This document shows positions 47,967-56,566 of a DNA stretch of 64,000 bases, piece by piece. How positions within the stretch are numbered: position 1 is the stretch's first letter; every line of letters begins with the position of its first letter. The notes under the pieces were generated by a model. It had not been told where the DNA came from and did no database searches. It worked only from the letters and a program-made list of their open reading frames with translations. Position numbers and translations under genes: made by a program. Source of the stretch: Massilia sp. PDC64 (GTDB lineage Bacteria > Pseudomonadota > Gammaproteobacteria > Burkholderiales > Burkholderiaceae_D); NCBI RefSeq assembly GCF_900101265.1, contig NZ_FMZS01000004.1, forward strand, positions 372,001-436,000. The letters run 5' to 3'.

Positions 47967-48561
47967 TTACGGCGTCTGCAATCTCGGGTCAATGCTCAAC
48001 ATGCTGCGCAAGGTCGGTGCAGAGGCGCAGCTCGTCTCCACCGCGGCGGAGCTCGAGCGGGCCGGGAAGCTCGTCCTGCCCGGCGTCGGGGCCTTCGACA
48101 ATGGCATGGGCGCCCTGAGGGAACGCGGGCTGGTCGAAGCGCTCCGCAAGCGGGTGCTGCAGGACAAAGTCCCATTACTGGGCGTGTGCCTCGGCATGCA
48201 AATGCTGGGCCGGCGCAGCGAAGAGGGCGGCACGGAGGGCCTCGGCCTGATCGATGCCGAAGTGCGCCGCTTCCGGTTTGCGCCGGACAGCAGGAAGAAG
48301 GTGCCGCACATGGGCTGGAACCTGCTGGCGCCACGCCGCGCCAGCCCGCTGCTGCGCGAGCTGGCTGCCCGCTCGCGTTTTTACTTCTGCCACTCGTACC
48401 ACCTGGTCTGCGCCGATCCGGGCGACGTGCTGGCCACCGCGGACTACGGCGGCGAGTTCGTGGCGGTGCTCCAGCACGACAATGTGTACGGAGTGCAGTT
48501 TCATCCTGAGAAGAGCCATCGCTTCGGCATGGCGCTGCTGCACAACTTCGCGGAGCTGTGA
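47950..48561 (+). CDS. hisH2: HisH-like glutaminase subunit for sugar amidination
   Basis: A 203-residue class I glutamine amidotransferase that hydrolyses glutamine and channels ammonia to the HisF-like partner. The nucleophile Cys is in LGVCLGMQML and the His-Glu pair in VQFHPEKSH. The setting next to HisF-like and WbpG genes matches the WbpG/HisH2/HisF2 systems of Pseudomonas, where the trio makes an acetamidino sugar rather than histidine. It overlaps the glycosyltransferase by 17 bases and hisF by TGATG. Confidence 0.88.
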   Translation: MISVIDYGVCNLGSMLNMLRKVGAEAQLVSTAAELERAGKLVLPGVGAFDNGMGALRERGLVEALRKRVLQDKVPLLGVCLGMQMLGRRSEEGGTEGLGLIDAEVRRFRFAPDSRKKVPHMGWNLLAPRRASPLLRELAARSRFYFCHSYHLVCADPGDVLATADYGGEFVAVLQHDNVYGVQFHPEKSHRFGMALLHNFAEL

Positions 48562-49319
48562 TGTTGCACCCACGCGTGATTCCCTGCCTGCTGATGCGCA
48601 GCGGCGGCCTCGTCAAGACGGTCAAATTCAAGAACGCCCGCTACGTCGGAGACCCGATCAATGCCGTGCGGATCTTCAACGAGAAGGAAGTCGACGAGCT
48701 GGTGTTCCTCGACATCGGCAACGCCGGCGGGCGCGGCGCGCCCGACTTCGACTTGCTGGCCGACATCGCCAGCGAGGCCTTCATGCCGTTTTCCTACGGC
48801 GGCGGCATCACCAGCATCGGGCAAGTGAAACGGTTGTACGCGCTCGGGGTCGAGAAAGTCGTGCTCAACACCGCGGCGGCCGACCAACCGCGCCTCGTGT
48901 CGGAAGCGGCCGCGTTGGCAGGCAGCTCCGGGGTCGTGGTGTCGATGGACGTACGCCGCAGCTGGCTGGGCGGTTATACGGTCTGCGTCGCCGGGGGCAC
49001 GCGTGACCTGAAGCGCGATCCGGCCGCATATGCACGCGACATGGAACGGCTCGGCGCCGGCGAAATCCTCCTCAACGCGATCGACCGCGACGGTACGAGG
49101 GAAGGCTACGACCTCGAGCTGGTACGGCGGGTGAGCGAGGCGGTGTCGATCCCGGTGGTGGTTGCCGGTGGCGCGGGACATCTGCGGCACTTCCGCGAAG
49201 CCACCGACGCCGGCGCGTCCGGCCTGGCAGCGGGCAGCATGTTCGTTTTTCACGGCAAGCACGACGCCGTGTTGATTACGTATCCCGAGTACGAAGAACT
49301 GGACAGGATATTCAAATGA
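48561..49319 (+). CDS. hisF2: HisF-like cyclase subunit for sugar amidination
   Basis: A 252-residue TIM barrel protein of the HisF type. Key segments are VIPCLLMRSGGLVKTVKF, FLDIGNAGG (in place of DITAS of true HisF) and NAIDRDGTREGYDLEL, and VVVAGGAGHL. The altered first Asp motif is typical of the glycan-linked HisF2 class, which supplies ammonia to the WbpG-type amidotransferase. It is coupled to hisH by TGATG and to the next gene by a four-base overlap (ATGA). Confidence 0.88.
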   Translation: MLHPRVIPCLLMRSGGLVKTVKFKNARYVGDPINAVRIFNEKEVDELVFLDIGNAGGRGAPDFDLLADIASEAFMPFSYGGGITSIGQVKRLYALGVEKVVLNTAAADQPRLVSEAAALAGSSGVVVSMDVRRSWLGGYTVCVAGGTRDLKRDPAAYARDMERLGAGEILLNAIDRDGTREGYDLELVRRVSEAVSIPVVVAGGAGHLRHFREATDAGASGLAAGSMFVFHGKHDAVLITYPEYEELDRIFK

Positions 49320-50485
49320 CGTCGATTACGGAAAACTACAACTATTCGGCCGTAGCGGACCAGGCGTACCAGGCCTGCACCCGCTGCATCATGAACACGA
49401 TCGCGGACCGAAACATCAGCTTCGACGAAAACGGCCTGTGCTGCCACTGCCAACGCTACGACCAGCTGGTGAGCGCTCGCCGGCTGCAGGGCGCGCAGGG
49501 GCGGGAAGCGCTGCTGGCGCTGGTCGAGCGCATCAAGGCGGCGGGCCGCGGGCACGAGTACGACTGCATCGTCGGCGTCAGTGGCGGCGTGGACAGTACC
49601 TACGTGGCCTGGCTGGTCAAGCAGCACGGACTGCGGCCGCTCGCGGTTCACTTCGACAATGGCTGGAACTCCGAACTGGCGACCAGGAACATCGAGCGCG
49701 TGCTGCGCCATCTCGGCATCGACCTGCATACCCATGTCGTCGACTGGGAAGAGTTCCGCGACCTGCAACTCGCCTTCCTCAAGGCGTCCACCCCGGATGG
49801 GGAGATCCCGACCGATCATGCGATCGGCGCGCTGCTGTGGAAACAGGCGGCATCGCGGGGCATCAAATACATCATTTCAGGGATGAATTTCGCCACGGAA
49901 TCGATCAGCGTGCCGGAATGGTCATACGGGCATTCGGACTGGCGCTTCATCAAGGACATCCATCGCCGCTTCGGCAGTGTGAAGCTGAAAACCTATCCGC
50001 ACTTCAGCCTGTTCTACCTCTTTTACGCAAACATCCTGCGCGGTACGCGCATCGTGTCCATCCTCAACTACGTGGATTACGACAAGGAAGAGGCCATGGC
50101 CCTGCTGCGCGACCAGCTTGGCTGGAAGGACTACGGGGGCAAGCACCATGAATCGATCTACACCCGCTTCTACCAGGGCTATGTCCTGCCGCGCAAATTC
50201 GGCGTCGACAAACGGTATGGCCACCTGTCCGACCTGATCAACGCCGGCCAAATCAGCCGGACGCAGGCGCTTGCGGAGATGCAGCGACCACCGTACCCAG
50301 AAGAGCTGCAGGAGCAAGACCTGGCCTATGTGTCCAAGAAGCTGCGCCTGTCGAAAGAACAGTTTGCGGAAATCATGAGTGCGCCGGTGAAGTCATTCAG
50401 GGATTACCGCAACCTGTACGGTGTGGTGCAGTTCCTGCGTAATACGGTCAACGCGCTGCGCAAGCGCCACCTCTATCCGCGATAA
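49316..50485 (+). CDS. wbpG: N-acetyl sugar amidotransferase (WbpG/PseA type)
   Basis: A 389-residue PP-loop ATPase-type enzyme that converts the acetamido group of a nucleotide-activated sugar to acetamidino, using ammonia from HisH/HisF. The ATP motif is GVSGGVDSTYVAW. CTRCIMNT and CCHCQRY at the N-terminus carry the conserved cysteines (N-acetyl sugar amidotransferase family). ISGMNFATES and RFYQGYVLPRKFGVDKR follow. It closes the nine-gene plus-strand run. The exact sugar is unknown; ManNAc-type uronic acids and nonulosonic acids are the known substrates. Confidence 0.9.
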   Translation: MTSITENYNYSAVADQAYQACTRCIMNTIADRNISFDENGLCCHCQRYDQLVSARRLQGAQGREALLALVERIKAAGRGHEYDCIVGVSGGVDSTYVAWLVKQHGLRPLAVHFDNGWNSELATRNIERVLRHLGIDLHTHVVDWEEFRDLQLAFLKASTPDGEIPTDHAIGALLWKQAASRGIKYIISGMNFATESISVPEWSYGHSDWRFIKDIHRRFGSVKLKTYPHFSLFYLFYANILRGTRIVSILNYVDYDKEEAMALLRDQLGWKDYGGKHHESIYTRFYQGYVLPRKFGVDKRYGHLSDLINAGQISRTQALAEMQRPPYPEELQEQDLAYVSKKLRLSKEQFAEIMSAPVKSFRDYRNLYGVVQFLRNTVNALRKRHLYPR

Positions 50486-50506
50486 AACCGGAGATAAAAA
50501 CGGACT

Positions 50507-50535
50507 GCGCCTGCCGCAACGCTCGCAGCAGGCGC
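50507..50535 (-). terminator. Possible terminator after the tyrosinase gene
   Basis: Perfect 8-base inverted repeat GCGCCTGC / GCAGGCGC with a 13-base loop. On the minus strand it is followed by AGTCCG and then five T, so the T run is offset. It lies 7 bases after the tyrosinase stop. Confidence 0.4.
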
Positions 50536-50541
50536 GCCCGC

Positions 50542-51972
50542 CTAGGCGTCGTTGTCCTCGGTCGACAGTTCCAGCCGGACTTCGCCGAGGCCGATGACCT
50601 GGCCTGTCGGCTTCTGGTCACCGTCGACCCGAACAAACGAGACGGACATCAGGCCGATCCTGTGCGCCATCCCGGCAAATACGGCGCGCCTTATCCGGTA
50701 GCGCAACCGGACAGGGCCGCCATGGTGCGCGGCGCCGCTGATCTCGAAGGCCCCGACGGTACCGATGGAAATTGCTTGCAACCTGCCGGAAGGGTCAGGC
50801 GGGAGATTCAGGTCCACCCGATAGTAGTATCCGCCGCGCTTTCCGGCCTCGTTGATCATCACGTCATCCAGGACGACCTGGACGGAACGATAGCGTTGCG
50901 GACCGGCGGGCAGGGTGGCCGCGCCCCCGGCCCCGATCTGCGCCAGCGCCCGCATGCCTTCCGCCCCCACCGGCAACTGCACGCCGATCGACGTTTCATC
51001 CAGGCCGACATCGAGCGCTCCGCTGATCGCGAACGTCTGGTCGCTTGTCGGCCGTGTCGGCGATATCCTGAATGAACCGAGCGGCGGCTGCATGGGCGCG
51101 GGTTCGTTCGGCGCGGCCTGCACAAGATCCGGGGTCGAGAGCACGGATCGCGCCAGCGGCAGTCCGGTCGGGAAGCTCTCGTTCTGGTAACGGTATCCCA
51201 GGTTCGTCCGCGTGCTGTACGTGTACGACCGCGGCATCGTCAGCGAACTCGTGTAGATATGCGACCCGGACCAGTAACTGCTGCCGATGGACGGCATTTT
51301 GCGTCCGTTACCGGCACTGACCCAGGCGACCCAGAGTCGGTCGACATTGGCATGGTGCAGCCAGAAAATCGGGTCCGTCGGTGACAGCATATCCGCCATC
51401 ACGCCGCCAATGATGTTGTGGACCAGATTATGGGGTGCGGATTCGAAACTGGGCTCGAACGCGTTGGGGCTATTCGTCGGAAAATTCGTGAGGGTCGAAG
51501 AAAACGGCGCCATGCTCAGGGCTTGCCGGACATTATTATTGACCCGTGAAACGTAAAGTGGATTGTCCGTGCTCGGATTCGTGAACTCGGCCGGCATTGT
51601 CGGGTTCGTATAATAATCCCAATACGGCAGGACCAGCTGCGGATCGCCGCAGACCGCACGCATCTGGCGTTCGAAATAATAAAGATAGCCGCGGTGCCAT
51701 GCGAAAAAATAGGGAATGGAATGCGGGCAACGGTTCAGGTGAATATTTGTCCAGTAAGACCAGCTCCTGGGATCGGTCGCCTGTGTATTGGCCTTCATGA
51801 GCCTTACCGCTCTCAGGAATGAATCATAACGCGGCGTGGTCTTGAATGCCTGCCATTCCGGGCGGACCATTAATGTCGTCTGGCCAAATGCTTTCGGGAG
51901 AATTGCCGATGCGCCGAGCAATATTGCGGACTGCTGTATAAAATGTCTTCTGCCCATCAGATCATGCGTCAT
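50542..51972 (-). CDS. Tyrosinase-family copper oxidase with Tat-type signal
   Basis: A 476-residue type-3 copper protein. The twin-arginine N-terminus (MGRRHFIQQSAILLGASA) directs folded, copper-loaded enzyme out of the cytoplasm. CuA ligands lie in NIHLNRCPHSIPYF and FAWHRGYLYYFE, including the Cys that can form a thioether to His. CuB ligands lie in APHNLVHNIIGG and DPIFWLHHANVDRLW. A ~200-residue beta-sandwich C-terminal domain like those of haemocyanin/plant polyphenol oxidases follows (YYYRVDLNLPPDPSG). AAGGAG fixes ATG 51972. A phenol oxidase beside a glycan cluster may crosslink or pigment the matrix (inference). Confidence 0.88.
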   Translation of the reverse strand: MTHDLMGRRHFIQQSAILLGASAILPKAFGQTTLMVRPEWQAFKTTPRYDSFLRAVRLMKANTQATDPRSWSYWTNIHLNRCPHSIPYFFAWHRGYLYYFERQMRAVCGDPQLVLPYWDYYTNPTMPAEFTNPSTDNPLYVSRVNNNVRQALSMAPFSSTLTNFPTNSPNAFEPSFESAPHNLVHNIIGGVMADMLSPTDPIFWLHHANVDRLWVAWVSAGNGRKMPSIGSSYWSGSHIYTSSLTMPRSYTYSTRTNLGYRYQNESFPTGLPLARSVLSTPDLVQAAPNEPAPMQPPLGSFRISPTRPTSDQTFAISGALDVGLDETSIGVQLPVGAEGMRALAQIGAGGAATLPAGPQRYRSVQVVLDDVMINEAGKRGGYYYRVDLNLPPDPSGRLQAISIGTVGAFEISGAAHHGGPVRLRYRIRRAVFAGMAHRIGLMSVSFVRVDGDQKPTGQVIGLGEVRLELSTEDNDA

Positions 51973-52277
51973 CATGAGCTCCTTGAAATACCTACATGTC
52001 TCGAACGGACTCATCCTTTAAAGATTTACCGGCGATAAATTGCCGAGAATCGAGCGTCATTCCATTTGAAATGCGCTTGCTTACGTTATTCCCACTCATC
52101 GCGGTATTTTTGATTAACTTCATGTGCTTCCGGCGCGGCATATAATTTCTTGAATTTCGTACTCGCACACTTCGGATTCCATTCGCTTTGACGTTTTTAC
52201 GCAATTTGCGTAAGCCGACATAAAAACACCCTACGAGCCTGCGCTTCGTAGGGTGGTGGGGACTGTCTCGTTACAGG
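51973..52277. other. Intergenic region between tyrosinase and beta-helix genes
   Basis: This 305-base gap holds the tyrosinase promoter region and the terminator of the upstream beta-helix gene at 52221-52255. Between them (52025-52215) the sequence is comparatively AT-rich. I see no other element or credible small gene. Confidence 0.5.
52221..52255 (-). terminator. Rho-independent terminator after the beta-helix gene
   Basis: Perfect ten-base stem CACCCTACGA / TCGTAGGGTG with a nine-base loop. On the minus strand it is followed by five T (52222-52226 read in reverse). It lies 22 bases after the stop codon. Confidence 0.85.
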
Positions 52278-53426
52278 TTAGTTGGAGTTCGTCTCGTAAG
52301 CGCCCATGTCGATGTAATAGCCACGGGCCTTGCCGTCGAAGTCGGTCTGGGGCGAGTAGGTGGTCTGGCCCTTGTTGATGGCCGGGGACGTCGTCTTCAA
52401 GCGGTAGTTGCCGCCACCGTTGGAGAGGTAGCTGACGAACTGCGGGTCCGCGCTGATAATGCCGGTCTTGGTGGCGCTGCTCGGGCTCGCGAGGTCGAAG
52501 TTCGTGCGGTTCGCATAGACCAGGTTGTTGGCGACACTGTTGCCGACATCTTCGGACGCGATCGGACCCTGGATGCCGCCGCCGTTCGCATAGATGATGT
52601 TGTTGTGGATCTGGATCCCGCGGGTCGGGCAGCCGTTGTTGTAGGCTTCCTTGCAGCCGCCGAAATACACGCCGTAGCCGCTGTTGGCGAACAGGGTGTT
52701 GTTCATGACCAGGATGTTGTGGTCGTCATGGCCCATGTTGATGCCCTGGCTCGTGCCGTTCACGACGTTGTTCATGATCTTGCCCGACGACGAGTGGTAG
52801 ATGCCCTGGATCCAGCCGCAGCCACCGCCGACATTGTTCACCCTGTTGCCGATGATGTCATAGTTGTTGTAGGTCGAGCCACGGCCCTGGTCGGCGACGA
52901 TGCCGCCGCCACCACGGTTGTCGCAGCCCGAGGCCATCGCAACGTCGTGGATCCAGCTGTTCTTGACGGACGAATTGCCGCCATTCAGATAGATGCCGAC
53001 GCGCGTGGTGCTGCTGCCGGCGCCATTGATCTGGAAGCCGTCGATATCGGTGTAGCCGCCCCGGGCGGTCCACATCGTGTAGGCGCTGCCGGCTGGACGG
53101 AGGATCGCGCCGTACTTCGTATCCGAGACAAAGCGGATACGCGCGGTTGCGGTCCCGTTCACGGTCGACGTGACGGTCTCGGTGTAGGTGCCGGGCGCCA
53201 CGTGGACCGTATAGCCGGGACGTGCCAGATTCGCGGCACGCTGGATCGTGCGCAGCGGGGCGGCGCTCGAGGTACCTGCGTTCGTATCCTTGCCCGCGGT
53301 CGACACATAAAGGTCGGCGGCCGAGGCGGCGGTGCAAGTCATCATTGCCACTGCGAGACCGCTCAGCAGGGTTGCGGTCGGTGCTTTGGTTGCAAACGAA
53401 AAAGTTTTCAAGGGAAAGCCACTCAT
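52278..53426 (-). CDS. Secreted right-handed parallel beta-helix protein
   Basis: A 382-residue exported protein with signal peptide (LLSGLAVAMMTCTAASA, cleavage before ADLYVS). It opens with a DUF1565/pectate-lyase-type motif (LYVSTAGKDTNAGTSSAAPLRTIQRAANLARPG). Repeated Asn-rich coils follow (NNVVNGTSQGIN, NNTLFANSGYGVYFGG, NNIIYANGGGIQG). The end is a choice-of-anchor Q-type segment (YRLKTTSPAINKG, DFDGKARGYYIDMGAYE). It is probably a polysaccharide lyase, epimerase or binding protein acting on the matrix; no catalytic residues can be named. ATG 53426 is preferred over 53474. Confidence 0.82.
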   Translation of the reverse strand: MSGFPLKTFSFATKAPTATLLSGLAVAMMTCTAASAADLYVSTAGKDTNAGTSSAAPLRTIQRAANLARPGYTVHVAPGTYTETVTSTVNGTATARIRFVSDTKYGAILRPAGSAYTMWTARGGYTDIDGFQINGAGSSTTRVGIYLNGGNSSVKNSWIHDVAMASGCDNRGGGGIVADQGRGSTYNNYDIIGNRVNNVGGGCGWIQGIYHSSSGKIMNNVVNGTSQGINMGHDDHNILVMNNTLFANSGYGVYFGGCKEAYNNGCPTRGIQIHNNIIYANGGGIQGPIASEDVGNSVANNLVYANRTNFDLASPSSATKTGIISADPQFVSYLSNGGGNYRLKTTSPAINKGQTTYSPQTDFDGKARGYYIDMGAYETNSN

Positions 53427-53755
53427 CAATAAACGAAGGAGTACCTTTGACGAGGGGAAACTGCCAAAGTTCAACGTTTTGCGAAATAAATTTTCCCTGT
53501 GTAATATTTTTCTATAGAAGTTTCACATAGGCCACATTTATTCGCGTTCATATAAATCCGTGCGGCACCTCTGTGATAAAAGCGGCAACTCGTCAGCAAG
53601 TTGCAGCGTGAGCAAGCCAGATCCCGTGTTTCGACAACGGCGGCGCCGTTTTGAAATAATAAGCGCAGAGCTGGTTGACCCTCGATAAAGGTCGCACGCG
53701 CGGAGATCGGGAAAATGGATGAGTTCCCAGTTTCTCCTCATTCGCCGGAAGATAA
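53427..53755. other. AT-rich divergent intergenic region
   Basis: This 329-base gap separates the beta-helix and methyltransferase genes. It is visibly AT-rich near 53480-53560 and should hold two divergent promoters. I see a short inverted repeat GCAACT/AGTTGC at 53583-53602 but no clear promoter. Confidence 0.45.
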
Positions 53756-54460
53756 ATGACTCACCACGCTCAATCGCCCCGCGTCCACTTGCAAGGCAGA
53801 ATCGGTACCTGGCTGAGAAGGCCGCTTTCCCATAAGCTGCGTTCGCTTTCGAACAAGGCGGCGGGTGCCATGAACTGGGTCGAGGACCAGCTTTTCGAAA
53901 AGCGGCATGGCCTCGATTGCAGCGGCTTCATCGACAGGGACGAACTCGAAACGAGCTATTCGTCCGCGCTCGCACATTCACGGGCCTACGAGGCCGTCAC
54001 CTGCGCAGCAATGCGGGAGCTGCTCGACGAGGCAAAGAAGACCGGCATCGTATTCGACCATTTCATCGACCTCGGCTCGGGCAAGGGCAAGGCCTGCTTT
54101 TATGCTGCCGCCAAATACCGGTTTCGGCGGCTCATCGGCGTTGAGTTTTCGGCGCCACTCGTGCGAGCGGCGGACCGTAACCTCAAGAAGTTCGGCGCCG
54201 ATCATATTTGTTTCGTCAACGCGGACGCCGCCAGTTTTCAACTTCCTGCCGGAGATAACCTGGTCTACCTGTTCAACCCCTTCGGCGAGGCGATTCTCCT
54301 CGAATTCCTGAACAATAATATGGACAAGTTCAGGCGAAGCCGGTCGATCATCGCTTACGCCAACGACAAGCACCGGCTTTGCCTCGCGACAGCCGGTTTT
54401 GTCACGCTCTTCAGGAACCAGGACTCCCAGAGCTCGCTGCACCAATACCCATCGACTTGA
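53756..54460 (+). CDS. Class I SAM-dependent methyltransferase
   Basis: A 234-residue cytosolic methyltransferase. Motif I is FIDLGSGKGKACFYAA, followed by the acidic strand-2 end IGVEFSAPLV, NADAASFQLP and the motif IV-like NLVYLFNPFGE. The substrate is unknown. Its place at the edge of the glycan island suggests O-methylation of a sugar or lipid precursor, but it is transcribed separately. The N-terminal ~70 residues are basic and may bind membrane or substrate. The ribosome site (GGAAG, 5 bases) is modest. Confidence 0.8.
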   Translation: MTHHAQSPRVHLQGRIGTWLRRPLSHKLRSLSNKAAGAMNWVEDQLFEKRHGLDCSGFIDRDELETSYSSALAHSRAYEAVTCAAMRELLDEAKKTGIVFDHFIDLGSGKGKACFYAAAKYRFRRLIGVEFSAPLVRAADRNLKKFGADHICFVNADAASFQLPAGDNLVYLFNPFGEAILLEFLNNNMDKFRRSRSIIAYANDKHRLCLATAGFVTLFRNQDSQSSLHQYPST

Positions 54461-54467
54461 GCGGCAA

Positions 54468-55571
54468 CTAGGCCGGCGAGCCGGACCGGCCTCTGCCACG
54501 CAAGCTCCAGCCGAGCAGTGCCAGTCCGGCCAGCACCATCGCATCGGTTCGCGGCTCAGGCACAGGCGACACGGGGTCGAGCAGGAGCGCCTGGCACGCA
54601 TCCCGGTTGCAGCCGTAGGCGGCAATCTGCTGCAGGTCATTGATTGCGAAGGCGGTCTGGATCGTCCAGCCCGAAGCAGCGTCGACCAGCGCATCCAGGT
54701 CGACCATCGCACCATTCTCATACAGAATTCCCCGGGTTTCCTTGTTGGCGACTTCCGACCAGCCGACGACCTGGCCCGCGTTGTTGATGTCGTAGGCGCC
54801 GCTCGAGCCCTGGCCGGAAAGGGTACCGAGGTCGGTCATCACGCCGGCGGCATACAGGAAAGCGTGATCGATATTGAGTCCCGCATTCGACCACCCGACG
54901 ACGACGCCCCTGTCATTGACGGCCTGCGCAACGCTGAATGCACCGGTGAGCGAGCCCAGGTCCGTCATCGCGCCGGAGGCATACATGAAGGCGTGAAACA
55001 GGGGCAGGGGAGTGGTGCCTGCCAGCGAACCGCCGACCACGACGCCGGCATCGTTGATGCTTTCGGCACGGCTGAAGACGCCGCCGGGGAGGGTGCCGAG
55101 GCTGTGCATGCCGCCGCCAGGCGAATACAGGAAAGCGTAGCTGCCGTCGGCGCCGTCGGCAACGCCCACCACCTGGCCGCTGCTGTTGATGGCGGCAGCG
55201 CTGCTGTTGTTGCCTCCCAGCGTGCCGAGGTCGGTCATCGTGCCGTTGGCGTAGACAAATGCATGGGTATTACCGGCCGCGTTGTCGGACGCCCCGACGA
55301 CGACGCCCGCATCGTTGATGCCGCGGGCGATGCTGTATGAGCCTCCAAGCGTGCCCAGGTCGACGAAGCGGGCGCCCGAGTAAAGAAAGGCGTGCGTGGC
55401 ATCCCCGGCGGTGAAGGAGCCGACGACCTGGCCGCTGCTGTTGATGCCGGTCGGCATGCTTCCGGCTGGACCGATCGGGGTGACGGAGTATCGGATGTCG
55501 GCATGTGCCGCCAGGGGAGCGGACAGGAGGACGAGAGACAGGACTGCCTGAAGGCGGCGACGAGCGGACAT
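54468..55571 (-). CDS. HAF-repeat protein with PEP-CTERM sorting signal
   Basis: A 367-residue exported protein. An N-terminal signal peptide (LSLVLLSAPLAAHA) is followed by about six HAF repeats, each with D-LGTLGG, S-A--IN--G-VVG and HAFLY motifs, predicted to form a beta-propeller-like array. The C-terminus is a PEP-CTERM tripartite signal: VPEP motif, hydrophobic helix (AMVLAGLALLGWSL), Arg-rich end (RGRGR). Such proteins are processed by an exosortase and released into or attached to the exopolysaccharide matrix. No exosortase gene is in this window. The stop is 7 bases from the convergent methyltransferase. Confidence 0.88.
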   Translation of the reverse strand: MSARRRLQAVLSLVLLSAPLAAHADIRYSVTPIGPAGSMPTGINSSGQVVGSFTAGDATHAFLYSGARFVDLGTLGGSYSIARGINDAGVVVGASDNAAGNTHAFVYANGTMTDLGTLGGNNSSAAAINSSGQVVGVADGADGSYAFLYSPGGGMHSLGTLPGGVFSRAESINDAGVVVGGSLAGTTPLPLFHAFMYASGAMTDLGSLTGAFSVAQAVNDRGVVVGWSNAGLNIDHAFLYAAGVMTDLGTLSGQGSSGAYDINNAGQVVGWSEVANKETRGILYENGAMVDLDALVDAASGWTIQTAFAINDLQQIAAYGCNRDACQALLLDPVSPVPEPRTDAMVLAGLALLGWSLRGRGRSGSPA

Positions 55572-56566
55572 GGGGGCTCCCTTCGGTGCGATGACTGACG
55601 ATATGATGGGAGCCTAGCGGCTGTCGGGTGAAGGGTTCATGCGGTATGTCGTCGTACGGGCGATTGTGTACTCGCGCGGGAATCGAAACCTAGCCCTAAA
55701 TCGACATTATGGCCTGTAATGTCGACTAGATCCAATGCCGGATAAACGGTAAATTGGACTGGGCAGAGGCGCAGGAATTTTCCGTGCGTCCGGCGTTATG
55801 CATGTCCATGTCGCAGATGACTCTTCCGGCTTTTGGCCGGTCGAGATCGATGTGGGTGACGGGTTTCCGGCCTGTCGTCCCGATCATCGGTCGCGGCATC
55901 GACGTCGTCGCCGCCATCCCGGGCGCCCCCGATGCCTGTCTCCCCGCTGGCTTCCCGGTGCCGAACCGGGCGTCTCCGCGCACACCGATGACGACGCAAA
56001 GTCGAACGTTCGAACGCTTCGTCAGGGCGAGGCGTAGCGCGCGGACCTGCGGAGCCTTCCGCCCGGTCGATCGGCCGGGGCGCCGATCCGGGCGCCTGTC
56101 CTCGAGCTTGCGTCCAGACCGCGACGCGGCCGTCCGGCAGATCAAGGGACACGGCCGGGCAGGCCGAGACGCGGCGGACTTGCACGCGCCGTCGCCACCG
56201 CGTTCGCGCACGTCGCGCGACTCGTACGGCTGCGTGCAGCGACCGGCCAGAGCCATCCCAATGGATCGCGGCGCACCGCATCGGTACGAACTGGCGAGCC
56301 GCCCGTCGCGAGCTCGGCCAATGCCGGGCGTGCCGGTCCCGGTGTCTACACCGGACGAGGCGATTGCATCGACCTGGCAGCAATCGCTCCGTCATAGGGT
56401 TGGAAGCGCTGTTCGAGGCGCCGGAATCGTCCGCCAGCGTGACGAGAACCTGACAAGCGGCTGTTTACCCCGCCAGGGAAGGCGTCGCACAGGCACATCC
56501 ATAAACGTCATTTGACATAATATAGATTATGCGAAATTACGCAGATTCGGTTACGCGTCACGCAAA
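55572..56566. other. Long stretch without a convincing gene
   Basis: This 995-base gap has open frames on both strands (for example 55754-56515 plus and 55796-56395 minus). Their translations are low-complexity Arg/Pro/Ser-rich sequences with no domain, no ribosome site and no similarity to a family I know, so I do not call a gene. The left end holds the promoter region of the HAF gene and an inverted repeat at 55701-55725. The rest may be a decayed gene or noncoding RNA locus. Confidence 0.55.
55701..55725. promoter_or_regulatory. Perfect inverted repeat upstream of the HAF gene
   Basis: TCGACATTA - 7 bases - TAATGTCGA, nine-base perfect arms, 130 bases before the HAF-repeat gene start. There is no T run, so it is not a terminator. 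A dimeric regulator site is the simplest reading. Confidence 0.55.

Noticed and set aside
47950..49319. HisH/HisF as histidine biosynthesis genes
   Set aside because: No other his genes are nearby. The WbpG-type amidotransferase directly follows and the HisF-like protein has DIGNAGG in place of the usual DITAS motif.
55754..56515. 253-codon plus-strand frame in the gap after the HAF gene
   Set aside because: Arg/Pro/Ser-rich, no ribosome site and no family pattern; competing frames on the other strand are equally poor.
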